The notes under the pieces are model-generated. The model did no database searches, was not told the DNA's origin, and saw only the letters and a list, made by a program, of their open reading frames with translations. Source: Bacteroidales bacterium (GTDB lineage: Bacteria; Bacteroidota; Bacteroidia; Bacteroidales; P3). From it: a stretch of DNA of 64,000 nucleotides. The stretch covers positions 20,365 to 84,364 of the forward strand of contig JAFUGA010000002.1 in the NCBI GenBank assembly GCA_017469625.1. Direction: 5' to 3'. A program made the translations under genes and the position numbers. Of the stretch, positions 35,505-44,077 are shown piece after piece (the stretch's first letter is position 1; each line of letters begins with the position of its first letter).

Positions 35505-37301
35505 TTATTGTTGTTCAAGTTTCCATGTTAAAGCAGAGGTAAAAGCCTGCCACATATTTTTATACACTCCTTCTTTGTAAATAAGTTCGTTGTGATTGCC
35601 TTGTTGGGAAATTCTTCCCTTATCCATTACTACTATTTTATCAGCATTTTTGATTGTAGTTAAACGATGTGCTATTATAATGACTGTTTTGTTTTGCATA
35701 AGGTTATTTATTGCCGTTTGAATTTTCTTTTCGTTCTCTGTATCTGAAAAAGCGGTTGCCTCATCTAAAACAAGTATAGGTGCATTCTTGTAAATAGCCC
35801 TCGCCAAACAAATCCTCTGTCTTTCTCCTCCTGAAAGGTTTATTCCCTCTTCTCCTATGCGAGTATTATAACCATCTTTTAGATTCATAATAAACTCATG
35901 GCATTGGGCAAGTTTAGAAGCCTGTATTATATCTTGCATATCTGCATCATCGTTACCCATACTTATATTATTGGCAATAGTATCAAGGAATAGGAAAGTA
36001 TCTTGGAAGACAAAGGAAACTAAATTCATCAAATCCTTTTGAAGAATATCTTTCACATTAACGTTACCTATGGTTACAAAACCTTCTTTTACGTCCCAAA
36101 AACGAGGAATAAGACTTGCGATAGTACTTTTGCCACTTCCACTTGCTCCAACTAATGCAGTCGTTTGATGTTCTTTGGCTATGAAACTTACATTTTTCAA
36201 CGCATAAACTTTATTCTCCGACTTATCATCATAAGAGAAAGATACATTGTGAAATTCTACCGTATAGTTTTCTGGTACTTGTGGGTTAGAAGTTTGCGGA
36301 TAAGGTTTCACGTTAAGAATATCATCTATACGTTTAACACCCTCATCTATCTCTTTTGTAGAAGAACCTAAGTGCATAAATTTAAACAATGGGGTAGAAA
36401 GACCAGGCGACATTATTATAAAGAATAGCCATATTGTAGCAAAAGCAAGGGTTTGTGGAGTGTGATACCAAAGCAATATTCCTATAGGAAGTAGAAATAT
36501 TACAATGGAGTTGAGCAACACAGCAAACCTTACTAATGGTGATTCATACATATCGCATACTTTTAGTGCGTAATCTTTATAAGTATTTATCTCTTTGACA
36601 AAATTTCTGAAAGAATTTACACTTTGAGAAAAGATTTTGACTACAGGTATTCCTCTTACATATTCCACAGCCGAAGCAGACATAGTTTCTTGTGAGTCAA
36701 AATAATAACGAACTATATCTTTTGATTTTTTACCGAAAAAGATAAAAATTTGCATAGAAAAAGCCACAGTAATAATAAGTAATACTACCAAAGCCAACCA
36801 AACGTTCAAAGAGAAGAATATTGCAAACATAAAAATAATAGTAGCAACTACTCCTATAATATCTGGAATAGTATGAGCAATAAACGTTTCTATTTTTTCT
36901 ATGTTTTGTTCCATAGTTTTCTTTATTGCACCTGTTGAGGAAGAATTTAGAAATCCTAACGATAGTTTGCCAATGTGTTCGCTTACTTTTATTCTTAGCT
37001 TGTACAGTATATTGAAAGCAGCAACGTGAGAAAATATCATAGAACAATACAATGTGATTAGTCCTATACCTAATCCTATAAGGGCTATCCAACCCCAAGA
37101 AGTAAGTAAGTGATAGTTGGTTTTAGAAATATCTGTTGCATTCTGCAATAAATGTTGCAAAATCTTATAAACAGATAAATAAGGTACTAACATACTTAAA
37201 GCAGATACTACAGCAAAAACACAAGAGAATATCAGAAGATATTTTTTCTCTCCTGCTATTTCAAGTAGTCTTGCCAATCCTTTTTTATTTTTTGTTTTCA
37301 T
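35505..37301 (-). CDS. ABC transporter, fused permease and ATPase (first half-transporter)
   Basis: 598 aa. Six-helix exporter membrane domain, then Walker A ALVGASGSGKSTIAS, signature INLSGGERQRICLARAI and Walker B PILVLDEATAF. The residue after the Walker B Asp-Glu is Ala-Thr-Ala-Phe, followed by SDTENEK. First gene of the exporter operon, with a possible TetR operator at 37343-37365 upstream and the TetR gene next on the same strand. Confidence 0.9.
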   Translation of the reverse strand: MKTKNKKGLARLLEIAGEKKYLLIFSCVFAVVSALSMLVPYLSVYKILQHLLQNATDISKTNYHLLTSWGWIALIGLGIGLITLYCSMIFSHVAAFNILYKLRIKVSEHIGKLSLGFLNSSSTGAIKKTMEQNIEKIETFIAHTIPDIIGVVATIIFMFAIFFSLNVWLALVVLLIITVAFSMQIFIFFGKKSKDIVRYYFDSQETMSASAVEYVRGIPVVKIFSQSVNSFRNFVKEINTYKDYALKVCDMYESPLVRFAVLLNSIVIFLLPIGILLWYHTPQTLAFATIWLFFIIMSPGLSTPLFKFMHLGSSTKEIDEGVKRIDDILNVKPYPQTSNPQVPENYTVEFHNVSFSYDDKSENKVYALKNVSFIAKEHQTTALVGASGSGKSTIASLIPRFWDVKEGFVTIGNVNVKDILQKDLMNLVSFVFQDTFLFLDTIANNISMGNDDADMQDIIQASKLAQCHEFIMNLKDGYNTRIGEEGINLSGGERQRICLARAIYKNAPILVLDEATAFSDTENEKKIQTAINNLMQNKTVIIIAHRLTTIKNADKIVVMDKGRISQQGNHNELIYKEGVYKNMWQAFTSALTWKLEQQ

Positions 37302-37342
37302 ACGGTTTTATATTTAATTATTTATATCTCTATTTTCAAAAA

Positions 37343-37365
37343 TGAACAAAACAATAAATTGTTCA
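37343..37365. promoter_or_regulatory. Inverted repeat, possible TetR operator for the ABC exporter
   Basis: TGAACAA (37343-37349) and TTGTTCA (37359-37365) are exact reverse complements spaced by 9 nt, 42 bp upstream of the exporter start. Size and position fit a TetR dimer site; the link to the adjacent TetR is inferred. Confidence 0.4.
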
Positions 37366-37370
37366 GAATA

Positions 37371-37405
37371 AAAAAAGAGATTAACCTTTTGGCTAATCCC
37401 TTTTT
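37371..37405 (-). terminator. Rho-independent terminator of the TetR gene
   Basis: On the minus strand AAAAAGGGATTAGCC, loop AAAA, GGTTAATCTCTTTTTT: a stem of about 15 bp with two G-U pairs, ending in T residues, before the exporter operon. Confidence 0.65.
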
Positions 37406-37461
37406 GGTATGTGAAAGAATATTATTTTCCAACTCTATTTTGTAAATAAAAATCTTTGTTT

Positions 37462-38073
37462 TCATATTCCTATTAGTTGTTTCCAACCATGTATTTCAAA
37501 TTTTATATAATCAGATAACATTTTCACCACATCTTTTTCGTAAATATCTGTCTTTACCACTTGTTTTATAACCTCAAACATAGCAAGAGAGTGAAGTGAA
37601 AGAAAGTTTTCTGAAAAATCTGTATTGATATAAGGGTATTTTGATTTCATATCATTAAACCATCTCTTTATAGTAATGTTTGAATGCACAATGAAATCAT
37701 CTACAAAATTGTTTAGACTGCTATGTTCTGAATAAAAGAAAAGCAGACGTAACAATTCTCTATGCTTTAGTATAAATGTAAGATACTCATCTAAGGTTTT
37801 CTGAAAATATATATCGCTTTTCATAAAGATAATATCTGCACCTTCTTTTCCATGATGCCTTTCTAACATATCGTACATAGAAACTATAGACGGAGAAACT
37901 ACTGCACGAAAGATACTATCTTTAGATGAGAAATAATTATATACATTCCCCAAAGAAATATTGCAAGAAGAGGCTATATCTCTAAGACTTGTTTTCTTAA
38001 ATCCTTTGTTTAGAAACATAGTCTTTGATTTCTGTACAATCATTCTTTGTATATCGTCTTTTATTACTTGCAT
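37462..38073 (-). CDS. TetR family transcriptional regulator
   Basis: 203 aa. The N-terminal helix-turn-helix reads KTSLRDIASSCNISLGNVYN then YFSSKDSIFRAVV, the TetR pattern. The C-terminal ligand domain is unrecognised. It lies upstream of the ABC exporter on the same strand with a terminator between, so it most likely represses that exporter. The leader carries TAATTTTG on the minus strand (near 38110) as its own -7 box. Confidence 0.9.
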   Translation of the reverse strand: MQVIKDDIQRMIVQKSKTMFLNKGFKKTSLRDIASSCNISLGNVYNYFSSKDSIFRAVVSPSIVSMYDMLERHHGKEGADIIFMKSDIYFQKTLDEYLTFILKHRELLRLLFFYSEHSSLNNFVDDFIVHSNITIKRWFNDMKSKYPYINTDFSENFLSLHSLAMFEVIKQVVKTDIYEKDVVKMLSDYIKFEIHGWKQLIGI

Positions 38074-38349
38074 TATTAGTCATTTATAATTATTTACAAG
38101 TGCAAAATTACTCTCCTTTTCCCTTGTGTGCAATACTTCTTTTTGAGTATTTTCATATAACGAAATAAGGTATTTGTTCTCTTTTAGATAGATGAGATTT
38201 TTCTCATTAGTTTTTATCGTTTGACAAAATAGAAATCTAATTTCATTCCTTATTTTGTGAAAAAGTGTAAAACTATAGGTAAATTTTATAAGTGAATATT
38301 GAATTTTTATTTATATTTTTGCAAAAAATATATTAACAAAACACAGATT

Positions 38350-38979
38350 ATGAAAGTTATATTAGTAAATGGTTCTCCTCATAAAGAGGGTTGTACATTC
38401 ACGGCTTTAAACTACATAGCCGAAACATTGGAAAACGAGGGTATAAACACAGAAATATTTTGGATAGGCAACAAAGCCTTGAGTGGTTGTTTAGGTTGTG
38501 GATACTGCCATGAACATAAAAAATGTTGTTTAAATGATACAGTCAATCAATTCACCGAAAAAGCCAAAGAAACCGGTGGATTTATATTTGGAAGTCCTGT
38601 TCATTTTGCATCAATGAGTGGTGCGATGACTTCTTTTATGGATAGAGCATTCTTTTCTGATGGAGCAGGAAACAATCATCTGCTTAGAAAACCAGCAGCC
38701 GTTATTTCATCACTTAGAAGAACAGGAGGTTCTGCAACCAATGACCAATTGCAAAAATGGTTGGCTTATAACCAGATGCCTATAATAAGTTCCAGGTATT
38801 GGAATGTAATACATGGCCAAACACCTCAAGAAGTTATGCAAGACACAGAAGGTTTGCAGATTATGAGAGTATTGGCTAAGAATATGGCTTGGGTACTTAA
38901 ATGTATAGAAGCAGGAAAACAAGCAGGTATAGAGCCACCTGCAATAGAGGATAAAACATTTATGAACTTTATTCGTTAA
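38350..38979 (+). CDS. Flavodoxin-fold NAD(P)H/iron-sulfur oxidoreductase
   Basis: 209 aa from ATG 38350, chosen because MKVILVNGSPHKEGCTFTAL is the family N-terminus with the FMN phosphate-binding NGSPHKEG. The cluster CLGCGYCHEHKKCC (about 48-61) is the Cys-rich segment of the iron-sulfur flavoprotein group, and FGSPVHFASMSGAMTSFMDR is the flavin-isoalloxazine region. It may reduce quinones, metals or other electron carriers. 16 bp before the next flavodoxin gene, so they are co-transcribed. Confidence 0.88.
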   Translation: MKVILVNGSPHKEGCTFTALNYIAETLENEGINTEIFWIGNKALSGCLGCGYCHEHKKCCLNDTVNQFTEKAKETGGFIFGSPVHFASMSGAMTSFMDRAFFSDGAGNNHLLRKPAAVISSLRRTGGSATNDQLQKWLAYNQMPIISSRYWNVIHGQTPQEVMQDTEGLQIMRVLAKNMAWVLKCIEAGKQAGIEPPAIEDKTFMNFIR

Positions 38980-38994
38980 AAAATTTTTACAAAG

Positions 38995-39558
38995 ATGAGA
39001 AAACTATTTCTATTATTAACAAGTATGCTTATGGCTTTAGGTTTGACAGCCTGCACTTCTAAAAAAGAAAGCACAATGCAAGACAATAAAGGTAAGAAAG
39101 TTCTAATTGCATATTTTTCTTGGTCAGGTAATACAGAGAAAGTAGCGAAATACATTGCTGAAAAAACAAATGCGGATATGTTTCGCATAGAAAGGGTTAC
39201 TCCTTATTCAAAAGAGTATGAACCTTGCACACAAGAGGCTTTGCAAGAGAAGAACAACAATGAACGTCCAGCAATCAAAGGAAAGGTAAAAAACTTTGAT
39301 GATTATGATGTAATACTTGTGGGTGTTCCTTGTTGGTGGTACACTGCTCCTATGCCTGTTTTTACTTTCTTGGAAAAGGAGGGGTATAATTTTGAAGGAA
39401 AACAAGTTGCATTCTTCTGCACTTACTACACTGCAGAATACGAAACACTAAACGATATGGTGAAAACAACCCCTAAAGCAAAACATTTGAAAAATTTTGG
39501 CACAAAAGACGACCATACAGACGGAGTAGATAAGTGGTTGAAAGAAATAGGTTTATAA
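38995..39558 (+). CDS. Flavodoxin, lipid-anchored
   Basis: 187 aa. A signal with lipobox GLTAC (Cys about 20) precedes a flavodoxin domain: VLIAYFSWSGNTEKVAKYIA, the FMN phosphate site, and VLVGVPCWWYTAPMPVFTFL. Such lipid-anchored flavodoxins are common in Bacteroidales and may carry electrons at the cell surface or periplasm. Operon partner of the upstream flavoprotein. Confidence 0.88.
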   Translation: MRKLFLLLTSMLMALGLTACTSKKESTMQDNKGKKVLIAYFSWSGNTEKVAKYIAEKTNADMFRIERVTPYSKEYEPCTQEALQEKNNNERPAIKGKVKNFDDYDVILVGVPCWWYTAPMPVFTFLEKEGYNFEGKQVAFFCTYYTAEYETLNDMVKTTPKAKHLKNFGTKDDHTDGVDKWLKEIGL

Positions 39559-39580
39559 CAAAACCGTATTCCACTTTCAC

Positions 39581-39685
39581 GAAACTTTGTTTTAATTTTC
39601 TAAAACAAAGAAAGAGAATTCTAAAACAAAGTTCTACGAAATTAAAACAAAGTTTCAGTAACGAGAAAGAAAATTCTGCTTTTCT
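39581..39685. repeat. 21-bp phased repeat array R5 (5 units)
   Basis: Five gapless units with 9-bp halves GAAACTTTG, AAAACAAAG, AAAACAAAG, AAAACAAAG and a degenerate GAAAGAAAA. Among the 12-bp halves are TTTTAATTTTCT, AAAGAGAATTCT and TTCTACGAAATT. It lies between the flavodoxin stop (39558) and a terminator (39736-39778), so this array should be part of the 3' untranslated region of that mRNA. Confidence 0.82.
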
Positions 39686-39735
39686 AAAATATTTTTTCTA
39701 TTTATTATACTAAGTAAGTATAAATACGAATAAGT

Positions 39736-39778
39736 AAAACTATTGTATTGAGATAAGATTTTGATACAATAGTTTTTT
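39736..39778 (+). terminator. Rho-independent terminator of the flavodoxin operon
   Basis: AAAACTATTGTAT (39736-39748) pairs with ATACAATAGTTTT (39764-39776), 13 bp, followed by T residues. It is about 50 bp downstream of array R5. Confidence 0.85.
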
Positions 39779-39813
39779 GCTTTATTTTTGTTTATCATTC
39801 AAAATAAATTACT

Positions 39814-39849
39814 TATCTTTGCGAAAAATTTCGTAACGAAAAATTTCGT
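39814..39849 (+). promoter_or_regulatory. -7 element overlapped by two tandem operator-like palindromes
   Basis: TATCTTTG (39814-39821) is directly followed by GCGAAAAATTTCGT (39821-39834) and ACGAAAAATTTCGT (39836-39849). Each copy has arms CGAAA and TTTCG around AA, and the two copies are 15 bp apart. They sit at and after the expected transcription start of the ATPase gene, so a bound repressor would block transcription. Confidence 0.55.
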
Positions 39850-39866
39850 AATACAAAACTAAGACA

Positions 39867-40958
39867 ATGAAAAAACAAGAAAACCCATTCAAATTTGGAA
39901 CAGTAGTAGAAGGTGAATATCTTACAGATAGAACAAACGAGTTGAAAGTTGTAAAATCTATTCTCAACAGTGAAAATCATTTGGTTTTGATTTCACCAAG
40001 ACGTTATGGCAAAACATCTTTAATACTAAAAGTAGCAAAAGAAACAATGCGTCCTTTGTTGTTTTTGAATTTAGAATCGGTTACAGATAAAAAAGATTTA
40101 GCCCTTACACTGTTGAAAAAACTTTTGGCTTTATATCCTTTTGAAAAACTGAAGTTCTTGTTAAAAAACTTTCGTTTTGCTCCTACAATATCAATGAATG
40201 CTTTGATGGATTCTATTGATATTTCATTTGTTATGAAAACGAATGATGATATAGTATTGGACGATGTTTTTACTCTGATGTCAAAAATAAGCAATAAGGA
40301 TAATAGACTTATTGTTGTTTTTGATGAATTTCAGCAAGTAGATGAAATAGATAAAAATCTATCAAAACTATTGCGTTCCATAATGCAAATGCAACAAAAT
40401 ATCAATTTTATTATGCTTGGCTCACAAGAAAGTATGATGAGAACTATATTTGAAAAGAAAAAATCTCCATTTTATCATTTTGCAGAGTTACTTAGTTTGA
40501 AAAAAATTCCAAGAGAAGATTTTTATACATATCTTTATGAAAGATTGTCCGTTTTTTCAGATAATTATGATATTTCTGATACTGCTACAAAGATACTTGA
40601 TTTTACAGATTGCCACCCTTATTATACCCAAAAACTTGCATTCAATATTTGGGAGATTATGAAAGATAGTACTCCAAATGAAGACATTGTGCAAACGGCA
40701 ATAAGTTATTCTAATGATATTCACGATATGGATTACGAAAGGCTATGGAGTAGTTTTAAAAATACTGACAAAAAAGTACTGAAATACTTATCCTTAAACA
40801 GAAAATCTGAACAAAACTTTTCTACAATAGGTATTCCAATAAGTACAACATTCAGTTCTTTAAAACGTATGGCACAATCTGGTATCCTTATAAAAGAAGG
40901 TCATTATGAAATAGATGACCCGTTTTTTGCTATGTGGATAAAAACGAGGATAATATAG
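39867..40958 (+). CDS. AAA-type ATP-binding protein (archaeal ATPase family)
   Basis: 363 aa. P-loop LISPRRYGKTSLIL (about 45-58), Walker B-like LIVVFDEFQQVDEI (about 150), sensor region NFIMLGSQESMM and a C-terminal winged-helix-like region (SLKRMAQSGILIKEG). The N-terminus NPFKFGTVVEGEYLTDRTNE matches the group annotated as ATPase_2/archaeal ATPase-like in Bacteroidetes. Function unknown. Its control region carries tandem operator-like repeats, and it converges on the next gene with only 5 bp between stops. Confidence 0.85.
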   Translation: MKKQENPFKFGTVVEGEYLTDRTNELKVVKSILNSENHLVLISPRRYGKTSLILKVAKETMRPLLFLNLESVTDKKDLALTLLKKLLALYPFEKLKFLLKNFRFAPTISMNALMDSIDISFVMKTNDDIVLDDVFTLMSKISNKDNRLIVVFDEFQQVDEIDKNLSKLLRSIMQMQQNINFIMLGSQESMMRTIFEKKKSPFYHFAELLSLKKIPREDFYTYLYERLSVFSDNYDISDTATKILDFTDCHPYYTQKLAFNIWEIMKDSTPNEDIVQTAISYSNDIHDMDYERLWSSFKNTDKKVLKYLSLNRKSEQNFSTIGIPISTTFSSLKRMAQSGILIKEGHYEIDDPFFAMWIKTRII

Positions 40959-40963
40959 AGTGG

Positions 40964-41455
40964 TTATGATATTTCTTCTTGTTGGGTTGATGTAGTATCA
41001 ATATTTTCCTCGTCTTTCTGTTTATAACGATAGACAATCAAGGCTATAATAATCGCTAACCAAACTAACTTACCTCCAATTCTATCCCAAAAAGGAAGTT
41101 TTGGAGTATCTGGTATCTTATAACCGTATACCTTTTGCAAGGTTTTTATTTCAGATGTGTCAAGTTCTGCATACGTGTAATCGTAACCATCTATTTTGGT
41201 GTCGGTATAAAGAACATATTTTTCTGTATCATAATTGAATACAGGAATCCAAAATAATGAAAACTGTTTATGCAATATACCAAGGTTAGCATGATAAGAT
41301 TTTCCGTCATCTGTAAGAACTTCAAAATTCTCATCATTTGGTAAATCCATAACTTTTGAAACGTGGTCGCCTGTAGAATAAAATATAATCTTGCGTGCTT
41401 GTGTTGTCAAACTACAAACAAGCAACAAACATACTATCACAACAATCTTCTTCAT
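40964..41455 (-). CDS. Hypothetical envelope protein with signal peptide and C-terminal membrane helix
   Basis: 163 aa from ATG 41455, chosen because the signal peptide MKKIVVIVCLLLVCSLTTQA begins there and a minus-strand TACTTTTG box lies just upstream (near 41475). The extracytoplasmic part is unrecognised. A single helix (about residues 122-140, GGKLVWLAIIIALIVYRYK) and a short acidic tail end the protein, so it is probably an inner-membrane protein with a periplasmic domain. Confidence 0.75.
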   Translation of the reverse strand: MKKIVVIVCLLLVCSLTTQARKIIFYSTGDHVSKVMDLPNDENFEVLTDDGKSYHANLGILHKQFSLFWIPVFNYDTEKYVLYTDTKIDGYDYTYAELDTSEIKTLQKVYGYKIPDTPKLPFWDRIGGKLVWLAIIIALIVYRYKQKDEENIDTTSTQQEEIS

Positions 41456-41650
41456 CTTTCTATTTATTTTTTTGCAAAAGTAACAAGAAAAAACTGCACT
41501 TTTTAGACATATATGTATCACATTTGGACACTGTTTCCAAATACGATACAATGGCATTACACCCTCGCAATACCAAACCTATAAAACAAGATTATAAAGT
41601 ATCATTTTCTAACACTCATTCTAAAAAATTGCGTATTTACGCAAAAATTT

Positions 41651-41872
41651 CTAATGAGATTTGAAGAAATTCATATATTCTTCGGATAGATCTTTGAAAA
41701 AGTCGTGGTTAAGTTCTTTTGATATTCTTAAAAGCAAAAGAATATCTATGCTTTCTTTTTGAAATATTTTGTGCATATTGGTTCGTGTTGTTCCTATCCT
41801 AAGAGCCAAAGATGTTACTGTAACATTCTTTGCCTTTAATACAGATTTAATATGTTGTCCAATGTGAATCAT
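41651..41872 (-). CDS. Small helix-turn-helix protein
   Basis: 73 aa, little more than a single XRE-like HTH: IGQHIKSVLKAKNVTVTSLA, then RIGTTRTNMHKIFQKESID. The C-terminal part (LLLRISKELNHDFF) is common in small Bacteroidetes regulators. It has no partner gene on its own strand close by. A 10-bp inverted repeat directly upstream could be its own operator. Confidence 0.8.
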   Translation of the reverse strand: MIHIGQHIKSVLKAKNVTVTSLALRIGTTRTNMHKIFQKESIDILLLLRISKELNHDFFKDLSEEYMNFFKSH

Positions 41873-41886
41873 ACGGCAAAAAAAGA

Positions 41887-41930
41887 TATTGCATACTTAA
41901 GACAAGGAAATTGCCTTTCTGTATGCAATA
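41887..41930. promoter_or_regulatory. Hairpin/inverted repeat before the small HTH gene
   Basis: TATTGCATAC (41887-41896) and GTATGCAATA (41921-41930) are exact reverse complements; AAGG and CCTT inside can extend the structure. It starts 15 bp before the HTH gene start codon, suggesting autoregulation or an RNA leader structure. Confidence 0.5.
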
Positions 41931-41974
41931 AAGAATTAAAAAGAGAAAATATACTATCGTTTTTTACAAAAATA

Positions 41975-41996
41975 CCCCCCCCATAATATATTATGG
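41975..41996. other. Eight-C tract joined to a perfect 16-bp palindrome
   Basis: Eight C residues (41975-41982) run into CCATAATATATTATGG (41981-41996), which is its own reverse complement. A C8 homopolymer is out of keeping with this A+T-rich intergenic region and could vary in length by slippage. The rest of 41931-42168 shows only the features listed separately. Confidence 0.5.
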
Positions 41997-42168
41997 TACA
42001 AGTATTTAGAAAATATAATATCAAATTGTTTTGTGTTCATATAACGTTTATTTACTTTGCAAAGGTATGAAAAAATTTTAAGAAAGAAATATTAACTATT
42101 AACAAAATATGAGAAAGAGAGAGTTTTTTAATTACTTTTTATAACTTTTAAAACTCTTGTTATGATAC

Positions 42169-42213
42169 AAAAAAACAGTTCAATACATTTTGGTATTGAA
42201 CTGTCTTTTCTTT
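42169..42213 (-). terminator. Rho-independent terminator of gapA (may also work on the plus strand)
   Basis: ACAGTTCAATAC (42175-42186) pairs with GTATTGAACTGT (42193-42204). On the minus strand it is followed by seven T residues, 39 bp past the gapA stop. The plus-strand side is also T rich (CTTTTCTTT). Confidence 0.85.
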
Positions 42214-42242
42214 ACGATAAAAATCGCAAAATATATCTTCAA

Positions 42243-43262
<1,020 letters not shown>

Positions 43263-43300
43263 TTATAATTTTATAATTGTATGATACTAAATAACGCCTG

Positions 43301-43332
43301 CAAAATTACAACCCTTTTTCTATATTTCCAAA
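43301..43332 (-). promoter_or_regulatory. gapA promoter (TTTG-N20-TAATTTTG on the minus strand)
   Basis: CAAAATTA (43301-43308) and CAAA (43329-43332) on the plus strand read as TTTG, 20 nt, TAATTTTG on the minus strand, 50 bp before the gapA start. Confidence 0.75.
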
Positions 43333-43498
43333 TCTTTTATCAAAATTTATGAAATACATCCTTATACCTTAATTGTATTTATATACTTTAAACATATTTT
43401 TCATTCTCCTTGTAATAACAAAAAAAACATACACTCAAGCAAAGTAAATTATATGTTTTATTGTGTTGTTATATTTCTTTATGAAATTTTACGAAAAT

Positions 43499-43645
43499 AG
43501 AACTTTGTTTTAATTTTCTAAAACGAAGAGATAGAATTCTAAAACGAAGTTCTACGAAATTAAAACAAAGAGATAGAAAATTCTTTCTTTGTTTTAGAAT
43601 TCTGTTTCTTTGTTTCGTGAAAATGAAACGAAGTTTCGCATTTCA
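43499..43645. repeat. 21-bp phased repeat array R6 (7 units)
   Basis: Seven gapless units with 9-bp halves AGAACTTTG, AAAACGAAG, AAAACGAAG, AAAACAAAG, CTTTCTTTG, GTTTCTTTG and GAAACGAAG. The 12-bp halves include TTTTAATTTTCT, AGATAGAATTCT, TTCTACGAAATT, AGATAGAAAATT, TTTTAGAATTCT and TTTCGTGAAAAT. Its position is unusual, between two divergent promoters (gapA and the small lipoprotein), not at a gene end. The remainder of the 603-bp gap shows only promoters. Confidence 0.85.
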
Positions 43646-43775
43646 TAGGTTTGTTTTGGCGATATAAATACAACATTTCAGGTTATTTTTACAATTTTTT
43701 CTCAAATAAAAATAAAATTTTACAACTGATTATTAAAGAGTTATAAAGTTATTAACATTTTTTTTTGAAAAAAGT

Positions 43776-43806
43776 GTTGATAAAAAGAAATCTTGTTATA
43801 TCTTTG
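43776..43806 (+). promoter_or_regulatory. Promoter of the small lipoprotein (GTTG-N19-TATCTTTG)
   Basis: TATCTTTG (43799-43806) with GTTG (43776-43779) 19 nt upstream. The following leader of about 45 nt precedes the ATG at 43854. Confidence 0.7.
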
Positions 43807-43853
43807 CAACGTTAAAACAAAAGAATTTATAAATTTTTTAAAAACAAACTAAA

Positions 43854-44021
43854 ATGAAAAAATTATTGTTAGTATTAGCAGTTGCTGGTTTATTCGCAGC
43901 ATGCGGTGGAAAAGACACAGTTTCTTCAACTACAACTTCAAACACAACAGAATCTGAAACAGAAGTTGTAACAGAATCAGCTACTACAGTTTCTACAACT
44001 ACAGCTACAGTTGCTGAATAA
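43854..44021 (+). CDS. Small Thr/Ser/Glu-rich lipoprotein (55 aa)
   Basis: 55 codons, short but well supported: a strong promoter upstream, a signal peptide (MKKLLLVLAVAGLFAAC) with lipobox LFAAC (Cys 17), and a strong terminator 28 bp after the stop. The mature part is only ~38 residues, nearly all Thr, Ser, Glu, Val and Ala (TTTSNTTESETEVV), with no fold expected. It resembles an abundant surface-tethered tail or an O-glycosylation target. No family recognised. Confidence 0.8.
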   Translation: MKKLLLVLAVAGLFAACGGKDTVSSTTTSNTTESETEVVTESATTVSTTTATVAE

Positions 44022-44048
44022 TTCTGTAGAAGAAGTTTTCAGAAAGTA

Positions 44049-44077
44049 AGCAGTCCCATAAAAAGACTGCTTTTTTT
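44049..44077 (+). terminator. Rho-independent terminator of the small lipoprotein gene
   Basis: AGCAGTC (44049-44055) pairs with GACTGCT (44065-44071), loop of 9 nt, then seven T residues. It reaches the end of the convergent SUI1-family gene. Confidence 0.9.
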
